Positions 1 to 8,055 of a stretch of DNA of 33,655 nucleotides are shown piece after piece. Numbering within the stretch: position 1 is the first letter of the stretch; each line of letters starts with the position of its first letter. A program made the translations under genes and the position numbers. Source of the stretch: a virus; the IMG/VR virus record IMGVR_UViG_3300009002_000016, positions 1-33,655 of that record. One strand, written 5' to 3'. Below the pieces are notes generated by a model. The model was not told where the DNA came from and made no database searches. It saw only the letters and a program-made list of their open reading frames with translations.

Positions 1-420
1 ACAATGTATGCCGGACCATCGCTTACTGTTTTTCAAAAACCAGGCGATGAGTATATCGGATCTGATAATAAGATTGCTAATATCGATATGGTGTTTTGGG
101 GTTGGGCTGGAGCTCGTTATGAATTGACAGCTCGTTTATCTGTTCAAGATTCTCCAAATAGCGCTGGTATTGTATACGATGCTATTAGATTCTGTAAAGT
201 TGCTTCTGAAATGGGAATTGTTGGTTACTTACGTGGTCCATCAGCTTGGTCGCAAAAGACTCCACCAGAACAACTTAAAACTGCAGATGCTAAGTTTGAA
301 TGTGATGCTTTAGCTCGTAGAGTTTTGACTGATAAAACACGTCCACAACTTAAAGAAAATAAGCCTAAAGTTGAAGATCTAACTTATACATTCCAATCAG
401 GTGAAAACGATTATGCCTAA
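1..420 (+). CDS. ino1: myo-inositol-1-phosphate synthase, C-terminal part (5' end outside window)
   Basis: The reading frame is open from base 1, so only the C-terminal ~139 residues are seen and the ATG at 4 need not be the start. The segment with RLSVQDSPNSAG, then DAIRFCKVASEMGI and RGPSAWSQKTPP, matches the conserved C-terminal block of inositol-3-phosphate synthase (family form: SVEDSPNSAG...GPSAYFMKSPP). The family converts glucose 6-phosphate to inositol 1-phosphate with NAD. The gene overlaps the downstream HAD gene by 8 bases, so the two are probably translated together. In a phage it may supply inositol phosphate for a modification, but that role is inference. The family call is firm; completeness cannot be judged. 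Confidence 0.85.
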   Translation, partial: TMYAGPSLTVFQKPGDEYIGSDNKIANIDMVFWGWAGARYELTARLSVQDSPNSAGIVYDAIRFCKVASEMGIVGYLRGPSAWSQKTPPEQLKTADAKFECDALARRVLTDKTRPQLKENKPKVEDLTYTFQSGENDYA

Positions 421-790
421 GCAGTTAATTAATACTTTTGATATCGATGGTGTAATCTATTTTGGTGAGGACGTAACTGGTGTGCGTCCTGGTCGAGACG
501 ATGTTATTATTACAGGAAGATCATATCAACAAGAGCTTGATACTATTTGTATGTTAAAATCTCGTGATATACATAATCATGTGATGTTTAATCCACTAAA
601 ACGAAGCGATGACACATATAGTCGAAAAGCTTCAGGTATTCATAAAGCTAAATGTATCACAAAGCTTAAAGAATCATTTAAGATTGGACTTCACTTTGAA
701 GATGATCCTATTCAAATTGAAGAGATCAAAAAGGTTCATCCAGAATTAAACGTAATTCATTTAGTGAGAGAGGGTCTCATTGGATATTAA
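413..790 (+). CDS. small HAD-superfamily phosphatase
   Basis: 125 residues. ATG at 413 is preferred over the in-frame GTG at 401 because AGGTGA (399-404) lies 8 bases upstream of it. HAD motifs are visible: FDIDGVI (catalytic Asp10, Asp12), IITGRS as motif II, and HFEDDP as the acidic motif IV. There is no room for a large cap domain. HAD proteins of this kind remove phosphate from small metabolites or nucleotides. Placement directly after inositol-phosphate synthase and before a glycosyltransferase suggests it could dephosphorylate inositol phosphate or a sugar phosphate. A 5'-nucleotidase role is the main alternative. The substrate is not readable from the sequence. Confidence 0.75.
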   Translation: MPKQLINTFDIDGVIYFGEDVTGVRPGRDDVIITGRSYQQELDTICMLKSRDIHNHVMFNPLKRSDDTYSRKASGIHKAKCITKLKESFKIGLHFEDDPIQIEEIKKVHPELNVIHLVREGLIGY

Positions 791-1619
791 AATAGTAATC
801 CCATCATATAAAAGAGCTGGAGTCAATCCTTCAATTGATAACTTACCTGATGATATAGTTAGTAAATACGTAACTTTAGCTGTAAGAGACGAAGAATATA
901 ATGAATACGTAAAAGCTCATCCTGGTGTTAACATACATAATCTTGGGAAGGGCGTTGATGGTATAGTAGAAACACGACAACGAATTAACGAACAGTTTAA
1001 TGGAAAGATTATGGTTATCGATGATGATAATACTTTCTTTCATATTAGACATGGAGCTCATAAAAAAGATCCAACTAATAAGTATATTGGTAGAGGTCAA
1101 AGACTCGCGTCTGCAGAAGAATATGTTGAAATGCTGAAATACTGCTCAGGACTTTTAGATACATTTGAGTATGGAACAATGAGAAATTTAAATTTTTTAA
1201 GAGATCCTAGATGGGATCCATACACTTTAAATTCTATTTGTTATTGGGTTCATTTCTTTAATTTAGACACATTTGATTATGTTGATTGTAATTTTAGAAA
1301 TGGGCCTAAGTCTGGTTTATGTGAGGATCTGTATTTACCAACTGACTGGTTTGATAAAGGAAATGACTTTTTTACTTTAGTTAAATATAATGTTGGAGAA
1401 ACTACAGGTCAAAACCAGATGGAAGGTGGTTGCAATACTAGTGATAGAGGTATAAGATACAAAGAATCACTAGAACAATTACACGAAATGTTTCCACAGT
1501 ATTGTAAATTAAAAGAAAGTAAAAAGAATACTGAAACATATGGATTTGAAGTTCCAACATTAACTATTAGATTAAATACAAAGAAGAGAAAAAATGATAA
1601 AGCAACACTCCCACTCTAG
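780..1619 (+). CDS. GT-A fold glycosyltransferase, possibly a DNA base glycosyltransferase
   Basis: 279 residues from a TTG start that overlaps the HAD stop by 11 bases; GAGAGAGGG lies just upstream. The N-terminus (KIVIPSYKRAG) is the usual nucleotide-sugar transferase opening, and IMVIDDDNTFF carries an acidic DDD at residues 81-83, the expected metal/nucleotide-sugar site. A later GLCEDLYLPTDWF segment resembles the acceptor/catalytic end of phage glycosyltransferases found beside TET and base-modifying enzymes (TAGT type). It is followed by base-hypermodification and cytosine-methyltransferase genes, which supports DNA glycosylation. A surface-glycan target cannot be excluded. Unlike the next three proteins it has no clamp-like C-terminal peptide. 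Confidence 0.65.
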   Translation: MDIKIVIPSYKRAGVNPSIDNLPDDIVSKYVTLAVRDEEYNEYVKAHPGVNIHNLGKGVDGIVETRQRINEQFNGKIMVIDDDNTFFHIRHGAHKKDPTNKYIGRGQRLASAEEYVEMLKYCSGLLDTFEYGTMRNLNFLRDPRWDPYTLNSICYWVHFFNLDTFDYVDCNFRNGPKSGLCEDLYLPTDWFDKGNDFFTLVKYNVGETTGQNQMEGGCNTSDRGIRYKESLEQLHEMFPQYCKLKESKKNTETYGFEVPTLTIRLNTKKRKNDKATLPL

Positions 1620-2673
1620 TTCTTATAATTATGATTGGTGGTCATTTGATAAAGACCTTATGCTTGACTTCAATCATTTCTTAAAAAAGATTAACGATCG
1701 TGCTGCAATCAAACAAGGGTTTACTGCCGGCCAATACGAAAATCTAAATCGTCATGGAGCAATTGATTATGGCTTAGGCGAAAACGTAGAGTACTTTCAT
1801 CCAACAATTACATTAGATGATCGTATGAGATTTATTGGTACTGAAATTGCTACATCTCGAATGAGCGATACTAATATTGTCGGTAACACGATTATATCTC
1901 ACTTTTATGGAGCTCGTGGAGTTCACTGGGTAGTATCAGGAAAGGAGGGAACCTTTGTTGATTTTGATAGAATTGCAGATGGCGATGATGACTATATTAA
2001 GTTTCTACGTAATAACATCGATAAAGCTATAAGAAATAAGCAACCTATCTGGGGAACAACCGAGTTACACACATCTATTCAAACGTCTGGTAGAAACTAT
2101 TGTCGTAAAAAATATAATGAACCAGATCGTAAGTTTCATCCAGTTGATGTAAGTGAATGGGTTGCTTCTTTCAGAGATACTAAAATCATTGAAGGTATGC
2201 TAGCTGCTAAAGATCTTTTTGAAGTGTTTACTTTATTAAGAACTTTACCAGGAGTTGGCGAATACTATGGTTTCCATTGCGCTACTTCTACGTCGGTTTT
2301 ACCTCAAATGAAGTATCATCACGATCAACGATTTGTCGCACCAGGACCAGGAGCTGTTTATACAATCAAGCTTTTGTGGCCTGATGCTCCTAATAAATAT
2401 CTAGCTGAAGCAATTTATTTTATGAGAGAAAATGCGGCTGAAATTGGTTTGACCAAAGATGTTACATTTCATGAATCAGCATATAATATTGAATTAGACA
2501 ATGGTTCACATTTATTTAAAGAGCAACAGAATGGATTAAAGTATTATGGTACTGAGGTTCTATGTTGCCAATATGGTGTATATCTACAAATAAGAGATGA
2601 CGAAAAAGCATGTGCAAGACGTCAAGTTGCTAGAGCTAAGACGCCACAAAACACGTTAACTGAGTTTTTTTAA
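1594..2673 (+). CDS. HhH-type DNA base hypermodification enzyme (aGPT-pyrophosphorylase / amino acid:DNA transferase-like)
   Basis: 359 residues, ATG at 1594, overlapping the glycosyltransferase by 26 bases. A helix-hairpin-helix-like LPGVGEYYGF (from residue 218) and a PGPGA turn (250-254) after an HHDQRF segment fit the DNA-glycosylase-related family that replaces pyrophosphorylated hydroxymethyl bases with an amino acid or polyamine (alpha-glutamyl/putrescinyl thymine pyrophosphorylase; related helical domain in 5-hmdU kinases). The C-terminus QNTLTEFF is an exact PIP-box pattern (QxxLxxFF), suggesting tethering to the sliding clamp. No 5-hmdU kinase is seen in this window. The family assignment is from recalled motifs, so it is moderate. 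Confidence 0.55.
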   Translation: MIKQHSHSSSYNYDWWSFDKDLMLDFNHFLKKINDRAAIKQGFTAGQYENLNRHGAIDYGLGENVEYFHPTITLDDRMRFIGTEIATSRMSDTNIVGNTIISHFYGARGVHWVVSGKEGTFVDFDRIADGDDDYIKFLRNNIDKAIRNKQPIWGTTELHTSIQTSGRNYCRKKYNEPDRKFHPVDVSEWVASFRDTKIIEGMLAAKDLFEVFTLLRTLPGVGEYYGFHCATSTSVLPQMKYHHDQRFVAPGPGAVYTIKLLWPDAPNKYLAEAIYFMRENAAEIGLTKDVTFHESAYNIELDNGSHLFKEQQNGLKYYGTEVLCCQYGVYLQIRDDEKACARRQVARAKTPQNTLTEFF

Positions 2674-2674
2674 G

Positions 2675-3661
2675 ATGAAAAATATAATCAACTGCCCATT
2701 TATTCCAATAGCAAAACGTCATGCATCTCACCGAGGAGCTCAAGGCGTTATCTATGGAGATATGATTAAGGAAAAATATGGAAACTGCGATGTCAACTAT
2801 GGTGGAGAAATTACAGATCATAATGCTTATGATAATCTCTGGGTTTATCATGGCAGTGATTATAGCGGCGGTCTTAATATGTTTGGTGGCGTTTATGGTT
2901 TCCCATACGTTGCTAACACTGTTAACTTTTCTAAATTTAAAGGTCAAGTCTATTCTATAGGAATGGACTTTCCGCCGTATCATGAAATGATTAAAAATAA
3001 ATTAGCAGCGGCAAAAAGAGATGTTCAGCCAGAATGGCATCAGGTTGATTTAAAAAACCTTGAAAGAATGCATAATACAGCAATTAGAGTTGATTATCCT
3101 AATCCTACAGATAAAGTAGTCATTGGTGATAGTCATTCAATATGTATGTATCGCCCAGGTTGGACTGTTAACAGTGTGCCATTTAAAACTCTTAATGGAG
3201 CTTTGAAAGAAGGCTTTGCCTCATTTATTCCAAGTGAATATAAAGAACTACATTGTTATTTTGGCAATATTGATGTTCGTCATCATATCATTAGATTAGA
3301 AGCAAGTATTATAGAATTAGCTGATAGATACATGGAAGAAGCACGTAAATTTGATGCTAAAATATATGAGTTGTTACCTATTGAAAATGAATCTCGAAAG
3401 ATACCGCAATCTGGTTATCATAAAGGAAAACCTTTCTGGGGATCTTGGCAAGAACGCACTGATATCCGTAATCAATTTAATGACTACATTGAAAAAGAAT
3501 ATGGAATCATAAGATGGACTGATAAACTATTAAATAAAGCTGGCGAACTAGATTTTCAATACATGGAAAAGCCAAAATCAATACATCTATCACGAGAGTT
3601 CTATCCGTACTGGAATGGAATCCAACCTATAAATACAAATACACTTGAGGAATTTTTCTAA
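2675..3661 (+). CDS. SGNH/GDSL-type hydrolase with C-terminal clamp-binding-like peptide
   Basis: 328 residues, ATG one base after the previous stop. SGNH blocks can be traced: VVIGDSHS with the nucleophile candidate Ser153, YFGNIDVRHH as block III (family form GxIDxRxH), and SIHLSREFYPYW with the catalytic-His candidate at 304. Such enzymes are esterases or acyl-group transferases acting on sugars and similar groups. Position between a base-hypermodification enzyme and a cytosine methyltransferase suggests it trims or transfers a group on modified DNA, which is inference. The C-terminus TNTLEEFF closely resembles the QNTLTEFF of the upstream protein. Confidence 0.6.
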   Translation: MKNIINCPFIPIAKRHASHRGAQGVIYGDMIKEKYGNCDVNYGGEITDHNAYDNLWVYHGSDYSGGLNMFGGVYGFPYVANTVNFSKFKGQVYSIGMDFPPYHEMIKNKLAAAKRDVQPEWHQVDLKNLERMHNTAIRVDYPNPTDKVVIGDSHSICMYRPGWTVNSVPFKTLNGALKEGFASFIPSEYKELHCYFGNIDVRHHIIRLEASIIELADRYMEEARKFDAKIYELLPIENESRKIPQSGYHKGKPFWGSWQERTDIRNQFNDYIEKEYGIIRWTDKLLNKAGELDFQYMEKPKSIHLSREFYPYWNGIQPINTNTLEEFF

Positions 3662-3662
3662 T

Positions 3663-4853
3663 ATGACAACCTGGGCAAGCATCGTTCCATTGATTGGTGG
3701 AGAAACCATCGCAATGGAGAATATCTTTAAAACAAAACCAAAATACTTTCTTACATTTGATGGCTTTCAGGCTAACGAAGAACATTTGAGAAATTACTAT
3801 AACAATGAGATACCTTACCTAAACCTCTCAGAGGGAGTCAGACACCCATCTAACGTAGACGTAGTTAATACTATATGTCCATGTGCAGGCTTAAGTTCAC
3901 TGAGTCCATCAGCTTCAAGTAATAATCCAGCAAACGATTGGATGGTAAAATCAGCTGAATACGTTTTAAGTGAAATGTCTCCAAAGGTTTTCTGGGGAGA
4001 AAATGCTCCAAGACTTGCTTCTAAAATGGGAGAGCCTGTAGTAAAAAGACTACGTAAACTAGCTGAAGCTAATGGTTATACATTTAGTATCTTTAAAACT
4101 AAATCATTATTGCATGGTCTAAGTCAAGTAAGAGATCGTACGTTTTACTTCTTCTGGAAAGGAGATACTGTACCATTGTTTGAATATATTGATATACAAC
4201 CAACAATGATTGCTGATGATATTAGAGCTGTAGTAAACGATAAAAATGACCCAATGAGTCAAATTATGTGTAATGATAATAAACCATCTGATGATCCATA
4301 TTACAAATACATCTTAGATGTAATTGAAGGCGGCATTACGCATAAAGAGTTTGCAGCTAAGATTCCAAGAACTATAAATGTGCAAGATTACATTGAGAGA
4401 CACACAACCTATAACAAGGTTGCTGAATGGATGCGAGAACATGGATTTGATAATGTGGCTCGTAAATGTGATAGGGCTTATCATAAGCTCAAAGCTGGTG
4501 GTAACATTATGCGTAAAGGCGTTGAAATTCCTAAAGATAAAATAGGAGCTTTCGTAGGTCATATGCCTTCAAGCATAACTCATCCTGACGAAGATAGATT
4601 CTTAACAGTACGAGAAGCTATGTCACTAATGAAACTACCAACTGATTATCAGATGATCAATGCCAAAAGATCGCTTAATCATATGTGTCAAAATGTGCCA
4701 GTAACTACAGCAGAACATCCAGCTGCTATGGTTAAAAAATATTTAGAAGGTAAATTAGATTTTGTCGATACTAAGTATATGGTACAAGATAATAAGAAAA
4801 AAACCTATGAATGTGAAAAAAACAGTTTACAATTGACTGAATTTATGTTATAA
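3663..4853 (+). CDS. C5 cytosine-specific DNA methyltransferase
   Basis: 396 residues from ATG 3663; an in-frame TTG at 3645 inside the previous gene is less likely. Motifs in order: ICPCAGLS with catalytic Cys74 (motif IV), WGENAP with Glu113 (motif VI) and SQVRDRTFYFF with Gln155/Arg157/Arg159 (motif VIII). The SAM-binding N-terminus (SIVPLIGGETIAME) is a variant form. It transfers a methyl group to carbon 5 of cytosine. In phages such enzymes can feed TET oxidation and glycosylation, and a glycosyltransferase lies upstream, though no TET was recognised here. The C-terminus LQLTEFML again looks like a clamp-binding peptide. The early promoter for the next operon sits in its last codons. Confidence 0.85.
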   Translation: MTTWASIVPLIGGETIAMENIFKTKPKYFLTFDGFQANEEHLRNYYNNEIPYLNLSEGVRHPSNVDVVNTICPCAGLSSLSPSASSNNPANDWMVKSAEYVLSEMSPKVFWGENAPRLASKMGEPVVKRLRKLAEANGYTFSIFKTKSLLHGLSQVRDRTFYFFWKGDTVPLFEYIDIQPTMIADDIRAVVNDKNDPMSQIMCNDNKPSDDPYYKYILDVIEGGITHKEFAAKIPRTINVQDYIERHTTYNKVAEWMREHGFDNVARKCDRAYHKLKAGGNIMRKGVEIPKDKIGAFVGHMPSSITHPDEDRFLTVREAMSLMKLPTDYQMINAKRSLNHMCQNVPVTTAEHPAAMVKKYLEGKLDFVDTKYMVQDNKKKTYECEKNSLQLTEFML

Positions 4854-4854
4854 T
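4826..4854 (+). promoter_or_regulatory. early sigma70-type promoter for the bS21-uvsX operon
   Basis: TTTACA at 4826-4831, a 17-base spacer and TATAAT at 4849-4854, with an extended -10 TG. The element lies across the last codons of the methyltransferase gene and ends ~34 bases before the bS21 start. It is one of seven near-identical copies in the window. Confidence 0.9.
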
Positions 4855-4887
4855 ATACCTATCAATTAAATTATTAAAAGAGGAATT

Positions 4888-5160
4888 ATGCCAAGTATCA
4901 AACTAACAGCACAGCCCGCAAAATACCGTAAAGGTAAAAAGAATCAGCGGCCACAGCAAGACATGCCATTCGATGTTGCTATGAGAAAATTTAAAAAAGC
5001 AGTCGAAGCGGCGGGTATTCTACAAGATGTCCGTAGAAAAGAATACTATGAAAAACCTACGGCAAAGCGCAAGAGAAAGAAAGCCGAAGCTATTGCGCGA
5101 CATAAGAGACAAGTTGGCTCTGTGGAACAAACACAATTCGGCAGGAGAAAAATACGATGA
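4888..5160 (+). CDS. rpsU: phage-encoded ribosomal protein bS21
   Basis: 90 residues; AAGAGGAATTATG gives a good ribosome binding site. The core from ~25 ([18 protein letters not shown]) through [21 protein letters not shown] matches bacterial bS21 almost position for position, including the basic C-terminus. A ~24-residue basic N-terminal part ([15 protein letters not shown]) is longer than the usual host protein. bS21 sits at the small-subunit platform near the anti-Shine-Dalgarno helix and promotes initiation. Phage copies are known in marine viruses and may replace the host protein to favour phage mRNAs. It is the first gene after an early promoter and overlaps uvsX by 4 bases. Confidence 0.92.
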   Translation: MPSIKLTAQPAKYRKGKKNQRPQQDMPFDVAMRKFKKAVEAAGILQDVRRKEYYEKPTAKRKRKKAEAIARHKRQVGSVEQTQFGRRKIR

Positions 5161-6224
5161 GTGTAATGGATAAACTAAAAAAGAACTCAAAGATTAAAAC
5201 TTCGGATACACTATCTGAAAGTATTTTCTTTGGCGATAAGAGTATGACTAAAACTGAAGTGCCAATGATCAATGTTGCGCTATCTGGAGATCCAGATGGT
5301 GGTTTAACATCAGGTCTTACCGTACTAGCAGGTCCATCAAAACATTTTAAAACGTCATTTGCTTTGCTTATGGCTGGTGCTTATCTTAAAGAAAACAAAG
5401 ACGCTGTAATGTTGTTTTATGATTCAGAGTTTGGTTCACCACAATCTTACTTTGAAGCATTTGGTATCGATACTAGTCGTGTACTTCATACTCCAATTAC
5501 TGACGTTGAACAACTTAAGTTTGATTTAGTTGGTCAATTGGATAACATTGAACGTAAAGATAAAGTTATTATTGTTATTGATTCTATTGGTAACCTTGCT
5601 TCTAAGAAAGAATTGGAAGATGCTTTGAATGAGAAATCAGTTGCTGATATGTCTCGAGCTAAAGCAATTAAAGGTCTATTCCGTATGGTAACACCTTACT
5701 TGACTATGAAAGATGTGCCTCTATTGGCTATTAATCATACGTATCAAGAAATGGGTCTATTCCCTAAAGCTGTAGTTTCCGGTGGTACTGGTATTTACTA
5801 TTCAGCTGATAATATCTGGATTCTAGGTCGTAGACAAAACAAGCAAGGTATGGAAGTTACTGGTTATGATTTTATTATCAATGTTGAAAAGTCACGAATG
5901 GTTAAAGAAAAATCTAAAATCCCAGTCTCAGTCTCTTGGGACGGTGGTGTCGAACGTAATTCAGGTCTACTTGAAATCGCTCTTGCTGGTGGTTTTGTTG
6001 TTAAGCCTAATAATGGTTGGTACTGTCGTGTAGATCAAGATACTGGTGAAATGGTTGAACCTAAAGTCCGTGAAAAGACTACTAAGGAAGATGAATTCTG
6101 GGAACCTATTCTTAAGACTCAAAAGTTTAAAGACTTCTTGATTAATCAATATCAGATTGGTCATAAATCTTTAATTGATTTTGACCCAGAAAGCCCTTTA
6201 CAAAATGACCAAAGTGTGGTATAA
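5157..6224 (+). CDS. uvsX: UvsX RecA-like recombinase
   Basis: 355 residues, ATG overlapping the bS21 stop, with AGGAG 9 bases upstream. The Walker A variant GPSKHFKT (residues 59-66), the [15 protein letters not shown] Walker B region and the NHTYQEMG / [19 protein letters not shown] block are typical of T4 UvsX. It forms filaments on single-stranded DNA and drives strand exchange in recombination-dependent replication and repair, working with gp41 encoded just downstream. An early promoter is embedded in its last codons. Length is close to T4 UvsX (about 390). Confidence 0.95.
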   Translation: MSVMDKLKKNSKIKTSDTLSESIFFGDKSMTKTEVPMINVALSGDPDGGLTSGLTVLAGPSKHFKTSFALLMAGAYLKENKDAVMLFYDSEFGSPQSYFEAFGIDTSRVLHTPITDVEQLKFDLVGQLDNIERKDKVIIVIDSIGNLASKKELEDALNEKSVADMSRAKAIKGLFRMVTPYLTMKDVPLLAINHTYQEMGLFPKAVVSGGTGIYYSADNIWILGRRQNKQGMEVTGYDFIINVEKSRMVKEKSKIPVSVSWDGGVERNSGLLEIALAGGFVVKPNNGWYCRVDQDTGEMVEPKVREKTTKEDEFWEPILKTQKFKDFLINQYQIGHKSLIDFDPESPLQNDQSVV

Positions 6225-6225
6225 T
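6197..6225 (+). promoter_or_regulatory. early sigma70-type promoter inside the uvsX 3' end
   Basis: TTTACA at 6197-6202, 17-base spacer, TATAAT at 6220-6225 with TGg before it. The -10 overlaps the uvsX stop codon. Transcription should start near 6232, which is downstream of the ATG at 6228, so this promoter most directly serves gp41. Confidence 0.8.
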
Positions 6226-6227
6226 AT

Positions 6228-6536
6228 ATGGATAAAGAATATACTATAGTTGAACATCCAGATTCTGATTTTTATGCTATTGCTTTGACTGATGAATCTC
6301 CATGGAGTGGTGTTCGATTTATCTATGGTACAGTGTCTATTAAAGAATCGCCAGAAATTGATATGGCTACATTATCATTTTCGTATAATATCAATGATCC
6401 TGGCGATTTTGATCATGACGACTTGACAAAAGATGAAGGATTTAACAACTACATCGGCGAATTATTATCACACATCATTGAAGGAAAAGAAATTGCAGAA
6501 CGAGATACCAACACACGTACTGAGCCATCTACTTAA
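6228..6536 (+). CDS. small conserved protein between uvsX and gp41
   Basis: 102 residues, acidic, no membrane segment. I do not assign a function; a protein of this size and style sits between uvsX and the helicase gene in marine T4-like phages, where T4 has gp40. No Shine-Dalgarno is visible before ATG 6228, and the ATG directly follows the -10 box of the embedded promoter, so it must be translated from readthrough uvsX mRNA or use a later start. Its 3' end overlaps the helicase start by 44 bases. Confidence 0.75.
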   Translation: MDKEYTIVEHPDSDFYAIALTDESPWSGVRFIYGTVSIKESPEIDMATLSFSYNINDPGDFDHDDLTKDEGFNNYIGELLSHIIEGKEIAERDTNTRTEPST

Positions 6537-7881
6537 TAACGAAGAATACTGCAGGCGCGTAATACCATATCTTCAAAAAGAATATTTTGAAGGTTCGCAC
6601 AAAGTAGTATTCGATCTTATTGTAAGCTTCGTATCAACGCACAATAAACTACCAACTGGTAGAGTATTAGATATTGAACTACAAAAAGTAGCTGCTCCTG
6701 AAGATGTTTTAAATCAGTCTTCTATGTTGATTAATGAAATCAATAATAAGACTGATTTAGACACTGAGTATCTTATTATCGAAACCGAAAAGTGGTGTAA
6801 AGATAGAGCAGTTTATCTCGCTATTATGGATTCTATTGGTATTATTGATGGCAAAGATCCTGAAAAAACTGAAGGCGCAATTCCAGAAATACTTTCTACA
6901 GCTCTTGGAGTATCATTTGATCAAGCTATTGGTCACGATTATATTGATGATTCTGATAGTCGTTTTGAATTTTATAACAAGACTGAAGAACGTATTCCGT
7001 GGGATCTTGATTACTTTAACAAGATTACTAAAGGTGGTATTCCAAACAAGACTCTTAATGTTTGTCTGGCTGGTACCGGCGTTGGTAAATCTTTGTTTAT
7101 GTGTCATAATGCAGCTTCTGTTTTACAGCAAGGCAAAAATGTATTATACATAACTATGGAAATGGCTGAAGAAAGAATTGCTGAACGTATTGATGCAAAC
7201 CTAATGGACTTACCTATTCAACAGCTTGAATCATTGCCTAAAAATGTATTTGCTGAAAAGATTCAAAAGATTGCAACAGGTACTATTGGTAAATTACTTA
7301 TTAAAGAATATCCTACAGGTGCTGCTCATTCAGGACACTTTAGGGCATTACTTAATGAATTAAAGATGAAGAAGAAATTTGAGCCAAGTATTATTTACAT
7401 TGATTATTTAAACATATGCTCGTCATCACGTATGAAGGCTATGGGTGGTAGTATAAACAGTTACACTTACATCAAAGCTATTGCTGAAGAATTACGTGGT
7501 TTGGCTATTGAGTTTAATGTTCCAATTATGACAGCAACTCAAACAACTCGTTCTGGCTTTAGTAATACTGATGTTGGTCTTGAAGATACTTCTGAATCGT
7601 TTGGCTTACCAGCAACAGCTGATTTAATGTTTGCGTTAATCGCAACAGAAGAACTAGATGAATTAAACCAAGTAATGGTTAAACAATTAAAAAATCGTTA
7701 TAATGATCCTACTAAGTATAAACGCTTCGTGATTGGCATAGATAGAGCAAGAATGAAGTTATATGATGTAGAGGAATCAGCTCAATCAGATATTATGTCT
7801 GATATGGCTATTCCAGATAAACCAATAGCAACGTGGGGTAATAACGAAACCAAAGACACGTTTGCTGAATTTAAAGTATAG
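6493..7881 (+). CDS. 41: gp41-like replicative DNA helicase (DnaB family)
   Basis: 462 residues. TTG at 6493 is chosen because AAGGA at 6481-6485 lies 7 bases upstream and the N-terminus (IPTHVLSHLLNNEEY) then aligns with the start of T4 gp41 (VEIILSHLIFDQAYF); an in-frame ATG at 6433 lacks support. Walker A AGTGVGKS at 193-200, IIYIDYLN as Walker B, and LGLEDTSESFGLPATADLMFALI-type RecA-core motifs follow. It is the hexameric 5'-3' helicase at the fork, usually working with the gp61 primase. Length matches T4 gp41 (475). Confidence 0.93.
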   Translation: MQNEIPTHVLSHLLNNEEYCRRVIPYLQKEYFEGSHKVVFDLIVSFVSTHNKLPTGRVLDIELQKVAAPEDVLNQSSMLINEINNKTDLDTEYLIIETEKWCKDRAVYLAIMDSIGIIDGKDPEKTEGAIPEILSTALGVSFDQAIGHDYIDDSDSRFEFYNKTEERIPWDLDYFNKITKGGIPNKTLNVCLAGTGVGKSLFMCHNAASVLQQGKNVLYITMEMAEERIAERIDANLMDLPIQQLESLPKNVFAEKIQKIATGTIGKLLIKEYPTGAAHSGHFRALLNELKMKKKFEPSIIYIDYLNICSSSRMKAMGGSINSYTYIKAIAEELRGLAIEFNVPIMTATQTTRSGFSNTDVGLEDTSESFGLPATADLMFALIATEELDELNQVMVKQLKNRYNDPTKYKRFVIGIDRARMKLYDVEESAQSDIMSDMAIPDKPIATWGNNETKDTFAEFKV

Positions 7882-7890
7882 GAAAAAAAT

Positions 7891-8052
7891 ATGAATTGGA
7901 TTAAAGATAGAATTAAAGAAAGAACATCTCTAGATGGAGTATCACTTATTGTGATTTGTGGTTCAGTTATTTTGTTTGGCGGTATTGCTAAACTATTAGC
8001 TTGGATCGGTTTAGGTTGGGGTATTTACACATTGGTACAAAAAGAGGACTAA
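7891..8052 (+). CDS. small membrane protein
   Basis: 53 residues. A basic N-terminus (MNWIKDRIKERTS) is followed by one or two hydrophobic helices (residues ~17-33 and ~35-49). A protein of this form commonly sits between the helicase and thyX genes in marine T4-like phages. It lies between gp41 and thyX in the same operon with 9- and 3-base gaps. Function unknown. Confidence 0.75.
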   Translation: MNWIKDRIKERTSLDGVSLIVICGSVILFGGIAKLLAWIGLGWGIYTLVQKED

Positions 8053-8055
8053 TTA

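Noticed and set aside
876-1100. Minus-strand open frames (this one and many others such as 19400-19840, 20175-20528, 14985-15329)
   Set aside because: All overlap well-supported + strand genes, have no ribosome binding sites or recognisable domains, and are shadows of biased coding sequence.
3628-3635. TATAAATA about 27 bases before the methyltransferase ATG
   Set aside because: It lies inside a coding region and reads as codons of the SGNH gene; AT-rich DNA gives such matches by chance, and the cluster is not obviously late.
6433-6492. Extended N-terminus of the helicase from the ATG at 6433
   Set aside because: No ribosome binding site there, it would overlap the preceding gene by over 100 bases, and T4 gp41 aligns from the TTG at 6493, which has AAGGA upstream.
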